DNA of 64,000 bases from Eubacterium uniforme (GTDB taxonomy: Bacteria; Bacillota; Clostridia; Lachnospirales; Lachnospiraceae), in the NCBI RefSeq assembly GCF_900167115.1, contig NZ_FUXZ01000004.1, positions 124,001 to 188,000 of the forward strand, in the 5' to 3' direction. The notes under the pieces were generated by a model. That model saw nothing but the letters and a program-made list of their open reading frames with translations, was not told the DNA's origin and made no database searches. Made by a program: the position numbers and the translations under genes. Shown one piece after another: positions 16,993 through 27,347 of this stretch. Every line of letters starts with the position of its first letter. The first letter of the stretch is position 1.

Positions 16993-18456
16993 TTATTTAT
17001 TTTCCCGTAATTTTCTTTTAAAACTATAAATCAACTTAAATATAAAATCATCCCTAAGAATTAATATAATTCCAAAATAAACAACAACTCCCAATATAAC
17101 AACAATTATCGTAGAATAAACTCTGTCTGGAAGCAGTACATCAACAAAGTAACAAGGGAAAAACATAATCGCACCAGCCATCATATATTTCCAGATACTC
17201 TTTATAGTTCCTGAAATAGTATATATATCTTTTGCAAAAAACATCATCGTTAAAGTAACAACTCCCTCGGCAATTATAGTAGAAATCGCGGCTCCATAAC
17301 TTGCAAAAAATGAAATCAAAATGCAATTTAATCCAAAATTAAGAATAGCTCCCAAAGATACAGAAACAGTAAACTTTTTATCTCTTTCACACGGTAAAAG
17401 AATTTGTAAGCCAAAAACATTACTCAATCCAATAATCAATACCAAAGGAGATAACAATTTCATTAAAGTCGAAGATTTTAAATATCCAGGTCCAAGATAC
17501 CAAGGAATTAATCCATCAGAAATTGCAATCAAGCCAAGCATTATCGGTATACCAAAAAGAAATACAACCCTAAGTGAATTATTAACATTTTTTCTCATAC
17601 CTTCAAGATCGCCTGTTGCATACTTATGCGAATTTCTAGGTGCCACCGCTGTTCCTAACGAAGTAATAACAACCATAGACATCTTAACGAAACTCTCTGC
17701 GTATTCATAGTTTCCATTCTCCGAATCAATTTGGGTAATCACACCAATCAGTGTCTTATCTAACGAAGTATATACCGCTGTAGCAATTGTAGGTAAAAAT
17801 AATATAAATGATCTTTTAATATGATTCTTTATAATCAGCCGGTCAGAACATCTCCGCTCAACATATACCCCCAAATAAAACCAAAGAGACAAATTTCCTA
17901 TTATAACTGTCAATGATTGGATAAGCGCATAAATCCAAAGATCCTGTGCACTATGCACGAAAACAAATATGCATATAATACCAACAATTCTTACTATAAT
18001 ATTTCTAAAAACAATCTTTCCAAAATCTTCATTTCCTCTAAACAAAAAAGTAATATCAAAAGCAACAGAAATAACATTTACAGAAAAAATAACCAATAAT
18101 TCATTATATTTAGAATCCAGCACACCACTAAAAATAATTCCAATATATATTACAACTGAAACAAAAACTGGAATCAAACGAGCAATAAATACTTCCCAAA
18201 AAATTTTTGTTTGATCTTTTCTATTTCCCTGATGTTGTGCTATTAACCGTTGTGCATATCGATCAAAACCCAATGCTGCAAAATATGTAAAATACGTAAC
18301 TATAGAATATATAAAGCTATATTGCCCTGATGCATCTTCTCCTAATGCCCGAGAAACATAGGGAGTTACTACAAAAGGCATAATCAACAAAAAAGCTTCA
18401 TATGCCAAATTATATGCATAATTCTTTTGTATGCTATTTCTTTTCTTTGTAACCAT
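16993..18456 (-). CDS. polysaccharide flippase (Wzx-like)
   Basis: A polytopic MATE/MOP-superfamily protein of about 487 residues with 12-14 predicted helices. The start is typical of Wzx (YAYNLAYEAFLLIMPFVVTPYVSRALG), and the conserved DKTLIG loop follows near the middle. It would move the undecaprenyl-linked repeat unit across the membrane for polymerisation by the Wzy-like neighbour. The start is ATG 18456 or TTG 18480; neither has a strong ribosome site. About 170 bases upstream carry no gene I can support. Confidence 0.85.
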   Translation of the reverse strand: MVTKKRNSIQKNYAYNLAYEAFLLIMPFVVTPYVSRALGEDASGQYSFIYSIVTYFTYFAALGFDRYAQRLIAQHQGNRKDQTKIFWEVFIARLIPVFVSVVIYIGIIFSGVLDSKYNELLVIFSVNVISVAFDITFLFRGNEDFGKIVFRNIIVRIVGIICIFVFVHSAQDLWIYALIQSLTVIIGNLSLWFYLGVYVERRCSDRLIIKNHIKRSFILFLPTIATAVYTSLDKTLIGVITQIDSENGNYEYAESFVKMSMVVITSLGTAVAPRNSHKYATGDLEGMRKNVNNSLRVVFLFGIPIMLGLIAISDGLIPWYLGPGYLKSSTLMKLLSPLVLIIGLSNVFGLQILLPCERDKKFTVSVSLGAILNFGLNCILISFFASYGAAISTIIAEGVVTLTMMFFAKDIYTISGTIKSIWKYMMAGAIMFFPCYFVDVLLPDRVYSTIIVVILGVVVYFGIILILRDDFIFKLIYSFKRKLRENK

Positions 18457-18655
18457 AATTATATATTGGCATATTTTCAAGGTCTTTATTTTCCTTTATT
18501 TCAGCCATCTCCTTTTTGGTATTATTAACACTTTTCAAATATTTTCATATTACACACTTTATCAAAGTCATTAAATATCTCACACTTTTTATTTATATTC
18601 AATCCTAACAATATATTTTTTTACCAATATAATCTTATTATTACCTAATTATGTT

Positions 18656-19669
18656 TCATCTACTCTTGGTTCGAACAATTAAATACGCAATAAACATACA
18701 TGAATAGTTAAAAACCCTTGACAATCTAATAATTATGGAATGCTTTTTTTCACCACCCATTTTCGATAAATCATACAGTAATCTAGAAGTATCTTTTAAT
18801 TTCTTATCAAACTCAATAGTCTTCTTTCTTGCTCGTCTATAACCAGGTAATGATAATAATATTCTATATTTTGATTGTATGCTATCAATGATACAATCTC
18901 GAACATAGTTAAACATCGAATGACTACATGATTTAACATTAACTTTTTCAAAATACTCGCATAAATTCAATGTTACCTTTGTTGCTTGATCGATATTCTT
19001 TTGCCAACTCTTAAGCTGGACGCTTTGTCCTTCACGTCCAATTCTATACATATATACATTTATGTCATAGCATATACAAGTTTTTAAATATATAGCAGGT
19101 TTCAACATATATTCTAAATCTGTATAAAAACACTTTTCTGTTATTTTCAAATCAATACTCTTTAAAAAAATAGTTTTATAAGCAGATTGATGCATTGATA
19201 AAAAACCACGAGAAATAACCTCTTCTATACCTTTTTCCACTCCATCATATACTATAGAATCATCGACTCTCTCATAACTTCCATCAGCATCATTAACTTT
19301 TGTAAACTTCGTTACAACTATGTCGGATTGGCTTTCCTCAAGTAAATCGATATATGTACCTAAAGACTCTGTTTCAACCCAATCATCTCCATCTACAGTT
19401 CTAAAATACTTACCTTTAGCCATTCTCAAACTAGTATTAATAGTAGAACCATATCCTCCATTTTCTTTATCTACAGCAATAAAGGTATTAGGATAGTTCA
19501 TTTCATACTTCTTCGCAATTTCAATTGTTCTATCATTTGATCCATCATTTATTATTAAAATTTCCATTTTGTTCATATGATATTCATCACAAACAAAAGA
19601 TTCTAATGTTTTTTCAAGATATTGCTCTACATTATATGCTGCAATTGATACTGTTAATATTTTTTCCAC
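18656..19669 (-). CDS. family 2 glycosyltransferase
   Basis: A 337-residue GT2 protein with an N-terminal GT-A fold: TVSIAAYNVEQYLEKTLES, ILIINDGSND, then ENGGYGSTIN and the metal-binding TVDGDDW. A C-terminal hydrophobic helix suggests membrane association. The start codon is GTG with GGAGGG 5 bases upstream. It probably adds one sugar of the capsule repeat. The acceptor is unknown. Confidence 0.85.
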   Translation of the reverse strand: MEKILTVSIAAYNVEQYLEKTLESFVCDEYHMNKMEILIINDGSNDRTIEIAKKYEMNYPNTFIAVDKENGGYGSTINTSLRMAKGKYFRTVDGDDWVETESLGTYIDLLEESQSDIVVTKFTKVNDADGSYERVDDSIVYDGVEKGIEEVISRGFLSMHQSAYKTIFLKSIDLKITEKCFYTDLEYMLKPAIYLKTCICYDINVYMYRIGREGQSVQLKSWQKNIDQATKVTLNLCEYFEKVNVKSCSHSMFNYVRDCIIDSIQSKYRILLSLPGYRRARKKTIEFDKKLKDTSRLLYDLSKMGGEKKHSIIIRLSRVFNYSCMFIAYLIVRTKSR

Positions 19670-19685
19670 AATTTCCCTCCATAAA

Positions 19686-20900
19686 TTATTCTAATGAATT
19701 ATTGTATAAATTATTTTTTTTCATAACTGACCTAATGCAATTTAGCGTCAATATAAATCCCCAAATTCTTGTCACTTGCATATCAATAGACAATGAAGCG
19801 ACAAATAGTCCTGTTATAGCGATTTTCATTAAGCCATCATTATTCTTTTGTGCCATTCTAAACTGCGAGATCATCATTCCTATTAATAAAACAAGTCCTA
19901 TAATCCCACCTTCTATCATTGTTTGAAACACCACATTATGAGCCATCATATCTATATGTCCTCCATGCCCACCATAAGCAATAGCCTCTGCGAATGTATC
20001 AAATCCATATCCAAAAAACATTCTAAAAAAATTTGATGCTTTAAATTTTTCCCATGCCAACGACCATAAATTAAATCTTCCACTACCTCTAGAATTCACA
20101 ACAGCTTCTACATTCATTCTACTTGTAATTGTAGCTGGCAATAAATTCACAAAATAGTTTTCAAAAAGAAAAAATCCAATAATTATGACTGAAATCGAAA
20201 TAAGCTTTACCTTTCTACTATAATTTCCCATTACTATCCAAGCCACTATCATACATGCAAACATAACCGACGCGCCTCTAGATCCAGCCATTATAATGAT
20301 TCCAAAATCAAATGCAATAAACAAATATGAAATAATCCTTCTAAATCTACTTTTGGTATCATTCACCTCTTGCATCCAAAAGGCAATTAACAAGCATAAA
20401 CCACAGGCAAAATCACTTATTCCAATTGTACTAACAACAGTAATACTAAGCCTATATACAAACAATGTAGAAAGATTCCTTATTACCACAAAAAAAACAA
20501 TTATTTGGCTTATGATTAAACAAATATTTAGTCTGTCAAAATCCTCTTCAGACCATTTTACACAATTCAAAACAACAAATAATATTCCATTTATTAAATT
20601 TGTTGCTATATACCAATTAAATTGGGGATTTACGGCCCATATTACAGATAAAACAGTGTAAAAAAAATACATCATAGACGGAAAAACATCTCGATTAATA
20701 ACAACCTTTCTGCAAGAAAACACTACCATTAATCCAATCACAATAATCAAAGCCGAAATATAATTCATAAAAGAGATGCTGCCAATTATTCCAGCAAGTC
20801 CAGTACCTATAGGCAACAAAACTACATATATCCCAAGTAATAATTTTAGAAAACTGCTTCCCTTTAGTGAATACATACTTTTACTTTTACATTTAAACAT
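19686..20900 (-). CDS. O-antigen ligase/polymerase (Wzy-like)
   Basis: A 404-residue integral membrane protein with about 10-11 helices. It has the family hallmark of a large loop between late helices (SRGSGRFNLWSLAWEKFKAS, then GYGFDTFAEAIAYGGHGGHI with HNVVFQTMIEGG). This matches the O-antigen ligase/Wzy polymerase family, where the GR-LW and H-N motifs are conserved. It would polymerise repeat units on the outer membrane face. AAGGTG lies 8 bases before ATG 20900. Confidence 0.85.
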   Translation of the reverse strand: MFKCKSKSMYSLKGSSFLKLLLGIYVVLLPIGTGLAGIIGSISFMNYISALIIVIGLMVVFSCRKVVINRDVFPSMMYFFYTVLSVIWAVNPQFNWYIATNLINGILFVVLNCVKWSEEDFDRLNICLIISQIIVFFVVIRNLSTLFVYRLSITVVSTIGISDFACGLCLLIAFWMQEVNDTKSRFRRIISYLFIAFDFGIIIMAGSRGASVMFACMIVAWIVMGNYSRKVKLISISVIIIGFFLFENYFVNLLPATITSRMNVEAVVNSRGSGRFNLWSLAWEKFKASNFFRMFFGYGFDTFAEAIAYGGHGGHIDMMAHNVVFQTMIEGGIIGLVLLIGMMISQFRMAQKNNDGLMKIAITGLFVASLSIDMQVTRIWGFILTLNCIRSVMKKNNLYNNSLE

Positions 20901-20907
20901 AGCTATT

Positions 20908-21987
20908 TCACCTTAATAATTCTTTATACTTAGAAATTGTATCTTTTGACACTTCTTTCCATACAAAACGAGCATTAATAAGCTTTCTTCCGTTACTTCC
21001 ATATTCGTCTAACAATCGCTTATTTTCTACTGCTCTCACAATACATTTAGCAATATCTTCAGATGAATTCTTACAACACCATCCTGCGCTATTTTTACTA
21101 ATTTCCTCACCTAGATTTGTCCCTTCCGATACAACACAAGGAATTCCATAACTCATTGCCTCTAATATGCCTAACGGCATTCCTTCATGCCTTGATGTTT
21201 GAATAAATATATCCGAATTCAACAATCTTTCTTTCTTTTCATTTCCATATATTTCATAGTTTAATGATACAATATCTTCAATTTGATTATCTTTAACCAA
21301 CTTAGTCACCTGAGCAAAACGCCCTAAAACATCAGGGCCGTATAACTCAAATTTCACATGTTTCTCACGAAGGTATTCAGCTTTAATCTTAATTGCATCA
21401 AACAACAAATCTAACCCCTTAACCTTCCATTCATACCGTCCAATATAGATAAATTTAACTCCATCTTCACTAAACGAACATTTTTTTTCTATTGGTATCA
21501 TTATTCCGTTTGTTCCAATAATCTTTTTCTTTCCAAAATTTGTTGCTTCCATCTCTGCTTGAGAAAGGCACTGAATAGCTAACGCATGGTTAATAAAATT
21601 ATTAAACAATAACGCATTTGCTATAATTTTCTTTATGTGTTTTTTTTGTTGTGCTTCAAGTCTCAACTCACCATGTGGTATATCAATATACATAATACCA
21701 TTTTTTTTCAGATTTCTTGCTATCATCAAATAATCTGTACGATAACATTCATGAAAAACAACAATATCTGGCTTGTCAAATGGTTTTCGCAACCGTTTAA
21801 TATCAAACGGTTTAATATATTCCATTTGTAATTCTTGATATTGCTTTAATTCTTCAATCTTAATATTTTTAATATTAATAAAACCAACTTCAGCATATTC
21901 TTTCTGTGAAATAACATGCTGAGGAACTGCTACACATACACCGTTAAAATAATTATTTTCTATTGCTGCTATATGAAGAATAACCAT
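20908..21987 (-). CDS. family 4 glycosyltransferase
   Basis: A 359-residue GT-B enzyme: an N-terminal acceptor domain, then FIYIGRYEWKVKGLDLLFDA and the C-terminal donor motif SRHEGMPLGILEAMSYGIPC (E-x7-E GT4 signature region). Soluble or peripheral. GAGGTTGTAGTAA precedes ATG 21987. It transfers an activated sugar during repeat-unit assembly. Confidence 0.9.
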   Translation of the reverse strand: MVILHIAAIENNYFNGVCVAVPQHVISQKEYAEVGFINIKNIKIEELKQYQELQMEYIKPFDIKRLRKPFDKPDIVVFHECYRTDYLMIARNLKKNGIMYIDIPHGELRLEAQQKKHIKKIIANALLFNNFINHALAIQCLSQAEMEATNFGKKKIIGTNGIMIPIEKKCSFSEDGVKFIYIGRYEWKVKGLDLLFDAIKIKAEYLREKHVKFELYGPDVLGRFAQVTKLVKDNQIEDIVSLNYEIYGNEKKERLLNSDIFIQTSRHEGMPLGILEAMSYGIPCVVSEGTNLGEEISKNSAGWCCKNSSEDIAKCIVRAVENKRLLDEYGSNGRKLINARFVWKEVSKDTISKYKELLR

Positions 21988-21998
21988 TTACTACAACC

Positions 21999-22976
21999 TC
22001 AATATATTTTTATATTCACTAATCCTAAAAACGACCCAATACCATAGCTAATATGAAACAAAAAAAATAACCATACCGTTACAAACCCCTGTTTTCTATC
22101 TCCTTCTACAAAAGAATAATAAAAATCCAAAAGGAAATAACATACCAACTCCATTTTTAATACCCAAGAAGCAACCGGAAAAGCAAAGCAAATCAAAGGT
22201 AAAAAAACTATTGATAATAAGAATAAAAAAGGAATAAAATGTCGTATTTTCATCGCTCTAGGATTAACTCTCATAGTCCAAAACAATGCATTTCCATTTT
22301 GTAAACCCTGTTTAAGAACTGCGAAAATCGTATCCCTACAATAATACGTGGAATGTATTTCTTCTGAAATAAAAACTTTTCCACCATTTTCTTTTATCCT
22401 TGCATTAATATCATTATCTTCACTTCTAAGTAATTCTTCATTAAAAAACCCTATATCATCAAATACTTCTCGCTTAAAAGCACCAAATGGAACTGTATCA
22501 ACGTATCCCGATTTCTTTTCTACCCGAAAAGAAGACGCTCCAACCCCAAATTTTGAAGATAACATTTTTGCTATGGATTTCCCAATAAACCCCTCTGCTC
22601 TAGTTTCTATCCATCCTCCCACATTTTCAGCACTTGTATCTTTTAAACATCTCACACACTTATCAATATAATCTATCGGAAAACTAGCATGCGCATCAAA
22701 ACGTATAATATATTGCCCTTTAGATGCCTTGATTCCCATATTTAAAGATATAGGTGTTTTTCTTTCAAAATTCATAATTAATTTAATTGGATAATAATCT
22801 ATAAATTCATTAATAATATCTCGTGTTCTATCTGTTGAATTTCCATCTATAATTATCCATTCCATATATTCTAAAGGATATGTTTGATTAATCAAAGATT
22901 GAATACAGCACTTTATATACTTTTCTTCATTATATGTCGGAAGTATAACACTTACGAAAGGATATTTATATTCCAT
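21999..22976 (-). CDS. family 2 glycosyltransferase with membrane tail
   Basis: A GT2 protein of about 325 residues: FVSVILPTYNEEKYIKCCIQ, WIIIDGNSTDRTRDI, the metal-binding FDAHA, then SEDNDINARI. Two or three C-terminal transmembrane helices follow, an ExoA-like arrangement. GGAG sits 6 bases before ATG 22976, which I prefer over the TTG at 22988. Confidence 0.87.
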   Translation of the reverse strand: MEYKYPFVSVILPTYNEEKYIKCCIQSLINQTYPLEYMEWIIIDGNSTDRTRDIINEFIDYYPIKLIMNFERKTPISLNMGIKASKGQYIIRFDAHASFPIDYIDKCVRCLKDTSAENVGGWIETRAEGFIGKSIAKMLSSKFGVGASSFRVEKKSGYVDTVPFGAFKREVFDDIGFFNEELLRSEDNDINARIKENGGKVFISEEIHSTYYCRDTIFAVLKQGLQNGNALFWTMRVNPRAMKIRHFIPFLFLLSIVFLPLICFAFPVASWVLKMELVCYFLLDFYYSFVEGDRKQGFVTVWLFFLFHISYGIGSFLGLVNIKIY

Positions 22977-22993
22977 ATTTTTCTCCAATTACA

Positions 22994-23689
22994 TTAATAC
23001 TCTTTCCCTAAAACAGCAAAAGCTGTCCTAAATATTGTTGCAATCTCTCCTAAAAAACAAAACTCTTTTAAACTCTGCAAATTAAACTTCATTTTTTTAG
23101 GAAGGATTTCATCTACATATACCCTATCTACATCATCAGCAACATCCAATAGTTTAGCTTCATCCTTATATCTTATACTTGCTTCAGATGTTATTCCAGC
23201 TGGCAATAATAATGTTGCATACATTTCTTTAGTATACCTTTTTACATATTTTGTAGCTTCTGGTCTCGTACCTACAAAACTCATATCCCCTGACAACACA
23301 TCTAATAACTGTGGTAATTCGTCCAAACGTAAATCACGTAGTTTTCTCCCTACATTTGTAATTCTTGCATCTCCACCTACAGTTACAGCCGACCCTATTT
23401 TATCAGCATTATTTACCATAGTTCTAAATTTATGTATTCTAAATTTTTTCCCATAGGTTGTAATTCTTTCTTGACGATAAAAAACCGGACCTTTTGAATC
23501 CAATTTTATCATGATTGCTATTATTATCATTGGTATAGCTAAAAGAATCAACATGATCATTGCTATAAACACATCAAAAAACCGCTTAAGAATAAGCGAT
23601 CCTTTTTTCCTTGAAAGAATATCATAATACTCTTTCACTTCATCACACTTCATAAATTCAGGAAGATTTTCCCAGCTTCGAAGTACCAT
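22994..23689 (-). CDS. initiating sugar-phosphate transferase (PglC/WcaJ-type)
   Basis: A short, 231-residue polyprenol-phosphate phosphoglycosyl transferase: one re-entrant N-terminal hydrophobic helix (KRFFDVFIAMIMLILLAIPM), then GPVFYRQER, HKFRTM, and DELPQLLDVLSGDMSFVGTR. It lacks the multi-helix N-terminal region of WbaP, like PglC. It would load the first sugar, here likely an amino-dideoxy sugar made by the two upstream genes, onto undecaprenyl phosphate. Confidence 0.92.
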   Translation of the reverse strand: MVLRSWENLPEFMKCDEVKEYYDILSRKKGSLILKRFFDVFIAMIMLILLAIPMIIIAIMIKLDSKGPVFYRQERITTYGKKFRIHKFRTMVNNADKIGSAVTVGGDARITNVGRKLRDLRLDELPQLLDVLSGDMSFVGTRPEATKYVKRYTKEMYATLLLPAGITSEASIRYKDEAKLLDVADDVDRVYVDEILPKKMKFNLQSLKEFCFLGEIATIFRTAFAVLGKEY

Positions 23690-23706
23690 ACTATAAGCAC
23701 CATTCC

Positions 23707-24936
23707 TTAGATATATTCTCGAACCACTTCATCAAAATTCTTAATCACATAATCAACATCTTCATCACTTAAATTTGTATGCAATGGTAACGTAATTAAA
23801 TTACTATAATAATCATATGCATTTGGAAAATCCTTAATATCCCATCCCATCTGCTTATATGCTGTCATCATAGGAAGTGGTTTATAATGAACATTAGTAT
23901 TAACTCCACGTTCTGCAAGTTTTATAATTATTTCTCTTCTAATTTCATCATTTATACCAGGTACTCTAGTTAAATATAGATGTCCTGAAGAAATTCCATA
24001 ATCAGTGTAATGCTGCAAATGATATACTCCTAATCCATCACACATTTCATCATATTTTTTTATAATCTCTTTTCGTTTCTTCAACATCTCTGGATAACGC
24101 TCGAATTGTTTCAATCCAATCGCCGCCATAATATCCGTCATATTACATTTATACCAAGGTCCAACGATATCATATTCCCAAGCACCAACTTTTGTTTTAG
24201 CAAGTGCATCTTTACTTTGTCCGTGAAGACTATACAACTGATACTGATGATACATTTCTTCATTATCAATTCCAGGTATGTCTCTCCACGTTGTTGCACC
24301 ACCTTCTGCTGTAGTAAAATTCTTAACCGCATGGAAAGAAAAATCTGTAAAATCAGCAATTTCTCCTGCCATTTTTCCATTTCTACTTGCGCCAAATGAA
24401 TGTGCGCCATCTGCAAAAACTAATACTCTTCCAAGAGCTGATTGAATTCTTCTACCCAAGTCAGTATTACCACCTGGAACAAATAAATCTTTCTTACTTT
24501 CAACCACCTCATATAATTTATCATAGTCAGCTATAATTCCAGCTATATCTACCGCAACTATAGCTTTTGTTTTTTCTGTAATTGCTTCAGCAACCTTATC
24601 ATAATCCATTTCTGTGGAATTCTTTTTACTATCTACAAAAACAACTTTGGCTCCACAATGAATAGCTGCTGCTGCAGTTGCTGTATAAGTATAAGCAGGA
24701 ACAATCACTTCATCTCCTTCACCTATACCACATATTCTAAAATTCAATTCCTCAGCGGCTGTTGCTGAATTAAGGCAAACCGCTTTAGATGTATGACAAT
24801 AATCTGCAATTTTCTTTTCTAATTCTTTAACTCTAGGTCCCGTTGTAATCCAACCAGATTTTAAAGTTTGTATCACTTCTTCAATTTCAAGTTCACTAAT
24901 ATCCGGTGGACTAAATGCTATATTTCTCTTTTCCAT
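23707..24936 (-). CDS. DegT/DnrJ/EryC1-family sugar aminotransferase
   Basis: A 409-residue PLP-dependent sugar-nucleotide aminotransferase: GWITTGPRVKELEKKIADYC at the N-terminus, VVFVDSK, DGAHSFG and the PLP-lysine segment FSFHAVKNFTTAEGG. It follows the 4,6-dehydratase gene directly, as PglE follows PglF in bacillosamine-type pathways. It would aminate the 4-keto-6-deoxy sugar. No PglD-type acetyltransferase is present. Confidence 0.9.
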   Translation of the reverse strand: MEKRNIAFSPPDISELEIEEVIQTLKSGWITTGPRVKELEKKIADYCHTSKAVCLNSATAAEELNFRICGIGEGDEVIVPAYTYTATAAAAIHCGAKVVFVDSKKNSTEMDYDKVAEAITEKTKAIVAVDIAGIIADYDKLYEVVESKKDLFVPGGNTDLGRRIQSALGRVLVFADGAHSFGASRNGKMAGEIADFTDFSFHAVKNFTTAEGGATTWRDIPGIDNEEMYHQYQLYSLHGQSKDALAKTKVGAWEYDIVGPWYKCNMTDIMAAIGLKQFERYPEMLKKRKEIIKKYDEMCDGLGVYHLQHYTDYGISSGHLYLTRVPGINDEIRREIIIKLAERGVNTNVHYKPLPMMTAYKQMGWDIKDFPNAYDYYSNLITLPLHTNLSDEDVDYVIKNFDEVVREYI

Positions 24937-24954
24937 TTTTATATCCTAATTATT

Positions 24955-26997
24955 TTATTTTCCAAGTATACAATTTACTTCCGTTCTATACTGCTTAATC
25001 AAATCACCCGGTATAACATTAGATGGTCTGAATGTATCAACCATATCTGATACCATAACTCTTATCGCATCTGTATCCTGATATGCAACTACCATTAAGT
25101 CTGCAAGATCAGATAAGAATCTATCTTCTGAAATATAAATTGGTTTTGCGATATGAATTAATTTGTTTGGTGTTCTTGTTAAACCTTCTTCATCCATAAG
25201 TTTTTCTTCATAAAGTTTTTCACCAGGACGAAGACCTACGTATTCTATCTTAATATCCACATCAGGTTCAAATCCTGATAACTTAATTAAGTTTCTTGCT
25301 AAATCTACTATCTTAACTGGTTCACCCATATCAAGAATAAAGATTTCTCCACCCTTTGCATAGCATCCTGCCTGAAGCACAAGTGATGCAGCTTCTGGAA
25401 TTGTCATAAAGTATCTTATGATGTCAGGATGTGTAACCGTTACTGGACCGCCCTTATGTATTTGCTCCTTAAAGAGCGGAATAACTGAACCATTACTACC
25501 AAGTACGTTACCGAATCTAACTGCAACGAACTCTGTTTTGATTTCATTCTCAAGATGATATAACTTAGTATTACCTGCTTCATAGTGAGTGCAAAGCTGA
25601 GGGATTTCACTTTCCCTACCTTGCTTAATCATCTTATCAAATGTCTGGATTACAAGTTCACATAGTCTCTTACTTGCCCCCATGACATTTGTTGGATTAA
25701 CTGCTTTGTCCGTACTGATAAGTACAAATCTTTTTACCCCGTACGTCATGGCAGCATATGCTGTTTTATATGTACCAATTACATTATTCTTGATGGCTTC
25801 ACATGGGCTATCTTCCATAAGTGGTACATGCTTATGTGCTGCTGCATGATATACTATGTCAGGTCTGTACTTTCTAAACACATCGTCAAGTCTTCTACTA
25901 TCTCTTACTGAACCTATAAGTACTACAAGGTTACAATTTGGATTCTCCATTTTAATCTTCTGCTGTATAGCATAAGCATTATTTTCATATATATCTAATA
26001 TAATTAATGTCTTTGGATTATGGCGTGATACCTGAAGTGCAATTTCACTACCGATTGATCCACCACCGCCTGTTATTAATACATTCTTTCCAGATATCAT
26101 GTCGTAGATTTCGTCCATATTTACCTGAACCTGATCTCTTCCCAGCAAATCCTCAACGCCCACATCCTTCATGTCTTTTATTTCAATTGAACCATCGGCT
26201 ATCTTATACATGGCTGGAAGTGTTTTAATTTCACACTTTGTTTCACTACATATTGTAATTATGTCTCTAATGTCCTGCTTACTTGCTGATGGCATCGCAA
26301 TGTAGATTTTCTTAATTCCAAATTTCTCAACATTTGCTAAAATTTCATCTCTACCACCTACGACCTGAACATCACCTACATACTTCATCCACTTATCTCT
26401 ATCATCATCAATAATACAAACTGGTTTTTCTTTAATATGTGATGATGTAACAAGTTCTCTAAGTATCATGTTACCAGCATCACCACCACCTATAATCATG
26501 ACATGCTTAGCATCCGTAGTACTCTGAATCTTTCTAAGACCCATAGTCTCCATAAATCTAAACATAAGTCTTGCCCAGATTACTAGGATGTACCAGAACA
26601 TCGTACCTAAAACATAGTATGTTATAGGCATTCTTTTAACAAATACTGTAATCAAAAAAGTATGTACCAAACCCACTACGCCTGCTGCCGCCATGCCTCT
26701 AAGCATTTCTATGGTTCCTACATACTTCATAACACAATTGTACAGTCTGAAATACCAGATTGCGACAACACTAATAAAAGCGTTATAAGGCAAGAATATA
26801 GCCCACGCCACAAGGTATCCCCTATCTATACTTCCTATTGAAAAATCAAAGCGTACAAGTAATGCAAAAAAATACGCTAAACTAACTACTACAATATCAT
26901 AAATAACAAGTAATACTTTTACTCTCTGAGGTATTATAAAATCATCTATAAGAGCGCGCACAAAGCCCCTCTCATCTTTCTTATTTAAATCCGCCAT
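24955..26997 (-). CDS. UDP-sugar 4,6-dehydratase, membrane-anchored (FlaA1/PglF family)
   Basis: A 680-residue protein with four N-terminal transmembrane helices, a first Rossmann domain (MIIGGGDAGNMILRELV) and a second SDR domain (VLITGGGGSIGSEIALQVSR). The catalytic region is STDKAVNPTNVMGASKR, with the Met in place of Tyr that is usual for the long PglF/WbpM class. It makes a UDP-4-keto-6-deoxy sugar, the first step for the aminotransferase. GGTGAG precedes ATG 26997. It is the first gene of the polysaccharide operon. Confidence 0.92.
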   Translation of the reverse strand: MADLNKKDERGFVRALIDDFIIPQRVKVLLVIYDIVVVSLAYFFALLVRFDFSIGSIDRGYLVAWAIFLPYNAFISVVAIWYFRLYNCVMKYVGTIEMLRGMAAAGVVGLVHTFLITVFVKRMPITYYVLGTMFWYILVIWARLMFRFMETMGLRKIQSTTDAKHVMIIGGGDAGNMILRELVTSSHIKEKPVCIIDDDRDKWMKYVGDVQVVGGRDEILANVEKFGIKKIYIAMPSASKQDIRDIITICSETKCEIKTLPAMYKIADGSIEIKDMKDVGVEDLLGRDQVQVNMDEIYDMISGKNVLITGGGGSIGSEIALQVSRHNPKTLIILDIYENNAYAIQQKIKMENPNCNLVVLIGSVRDSRRLDDVFRKYRPDIVYHAAAHKHVPLMEDSPCEAIKNNVIGTYKTAYAAMTYGVKRFVLISTDKAVNPTNVMGASKRLCELVIQTFDKMIKQGRESEIPQLCTHYEAGNTKLYHLENEIKTEFVAVRFGNVLGSNGSVIPLFKEQIHKGGPVTVTHPDIIRYFMTIPEAASLVLQAGCYAKGGEIFILDMGEPVKIVDLARNLIKLSGFEPDVDIKIEYVGLRPGEKLYEEKLMDEEGLTRTPNKLIHIAKPIYISEDRFLSDLADLMVVAYQDTDAIRVMVSDMVDTFRPSNVIPGDLIKQYRTEVNCILGK

Positions 26998-27012
26998 TAT
27001 TTCTCACCCACA

Positions 27013-27037
27013 GTGTGAATCAAACAACATTTCACAC
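27013..27037 (-). promoter_or_regulatory. leader hairpin just before the operon's first ribosome site
   Basis: GTGTGAA and TTCACAC form a perfect 7-bp stem with an 11-nt loop about 10 bases upstream of the GGTGAG ribosome site of the dehydratase gene. It could modulate translation or early elongation of the polysaccharide operon. Confidence 0.4.
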
Positions 27038-27202
27038 TTAACCCTTTATCTTAAAATACCTTCTTTTCTCGCTCTTATTTTTTCATCTTAAATACTTTGT
27101 TTTTCTTTTTATCTATTTCAATTTTTGATTATAAATCTGATTAATTTTAGTTCTCTTCTTTCCTAAATATCAAGACTTTTTTCTCGTCCCGATGTAACGT
27201 TC

Positions 27203-27212
27203 ATTATACCAC
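27203..27212 (-). promoter_or_regulatory. extended -10 promoter of the polysaccharide operon
   Basis: On the minus strand TGGTATAAT gives a TGn extended -10. No good -35 lies 17 bases upstream. The predicted leader is about 200 nt. No other gene is visible between 26998 and 27347. Confidence 0.6.
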
Positions 27213-27347
27213 ATCTATGTTTAATTTACTATACATTTAACGATAAATATATAGTGTTTTTTCTAACAAATTTATAACATTATTTATTTTTAGTTTCTTG
27301 TTATGGTTTAATGTTGGGTTGTTTGGGATTTTGATTGGAATTTGTGG

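Noticed and set aside
18480-18520. Small ORF MAEIKENKDLENMPIYNYGY before the flippase
   Set aside because: Its ATG is part of the GGAG motif itself, leaving no spacing, and it overlaps the flippase start.
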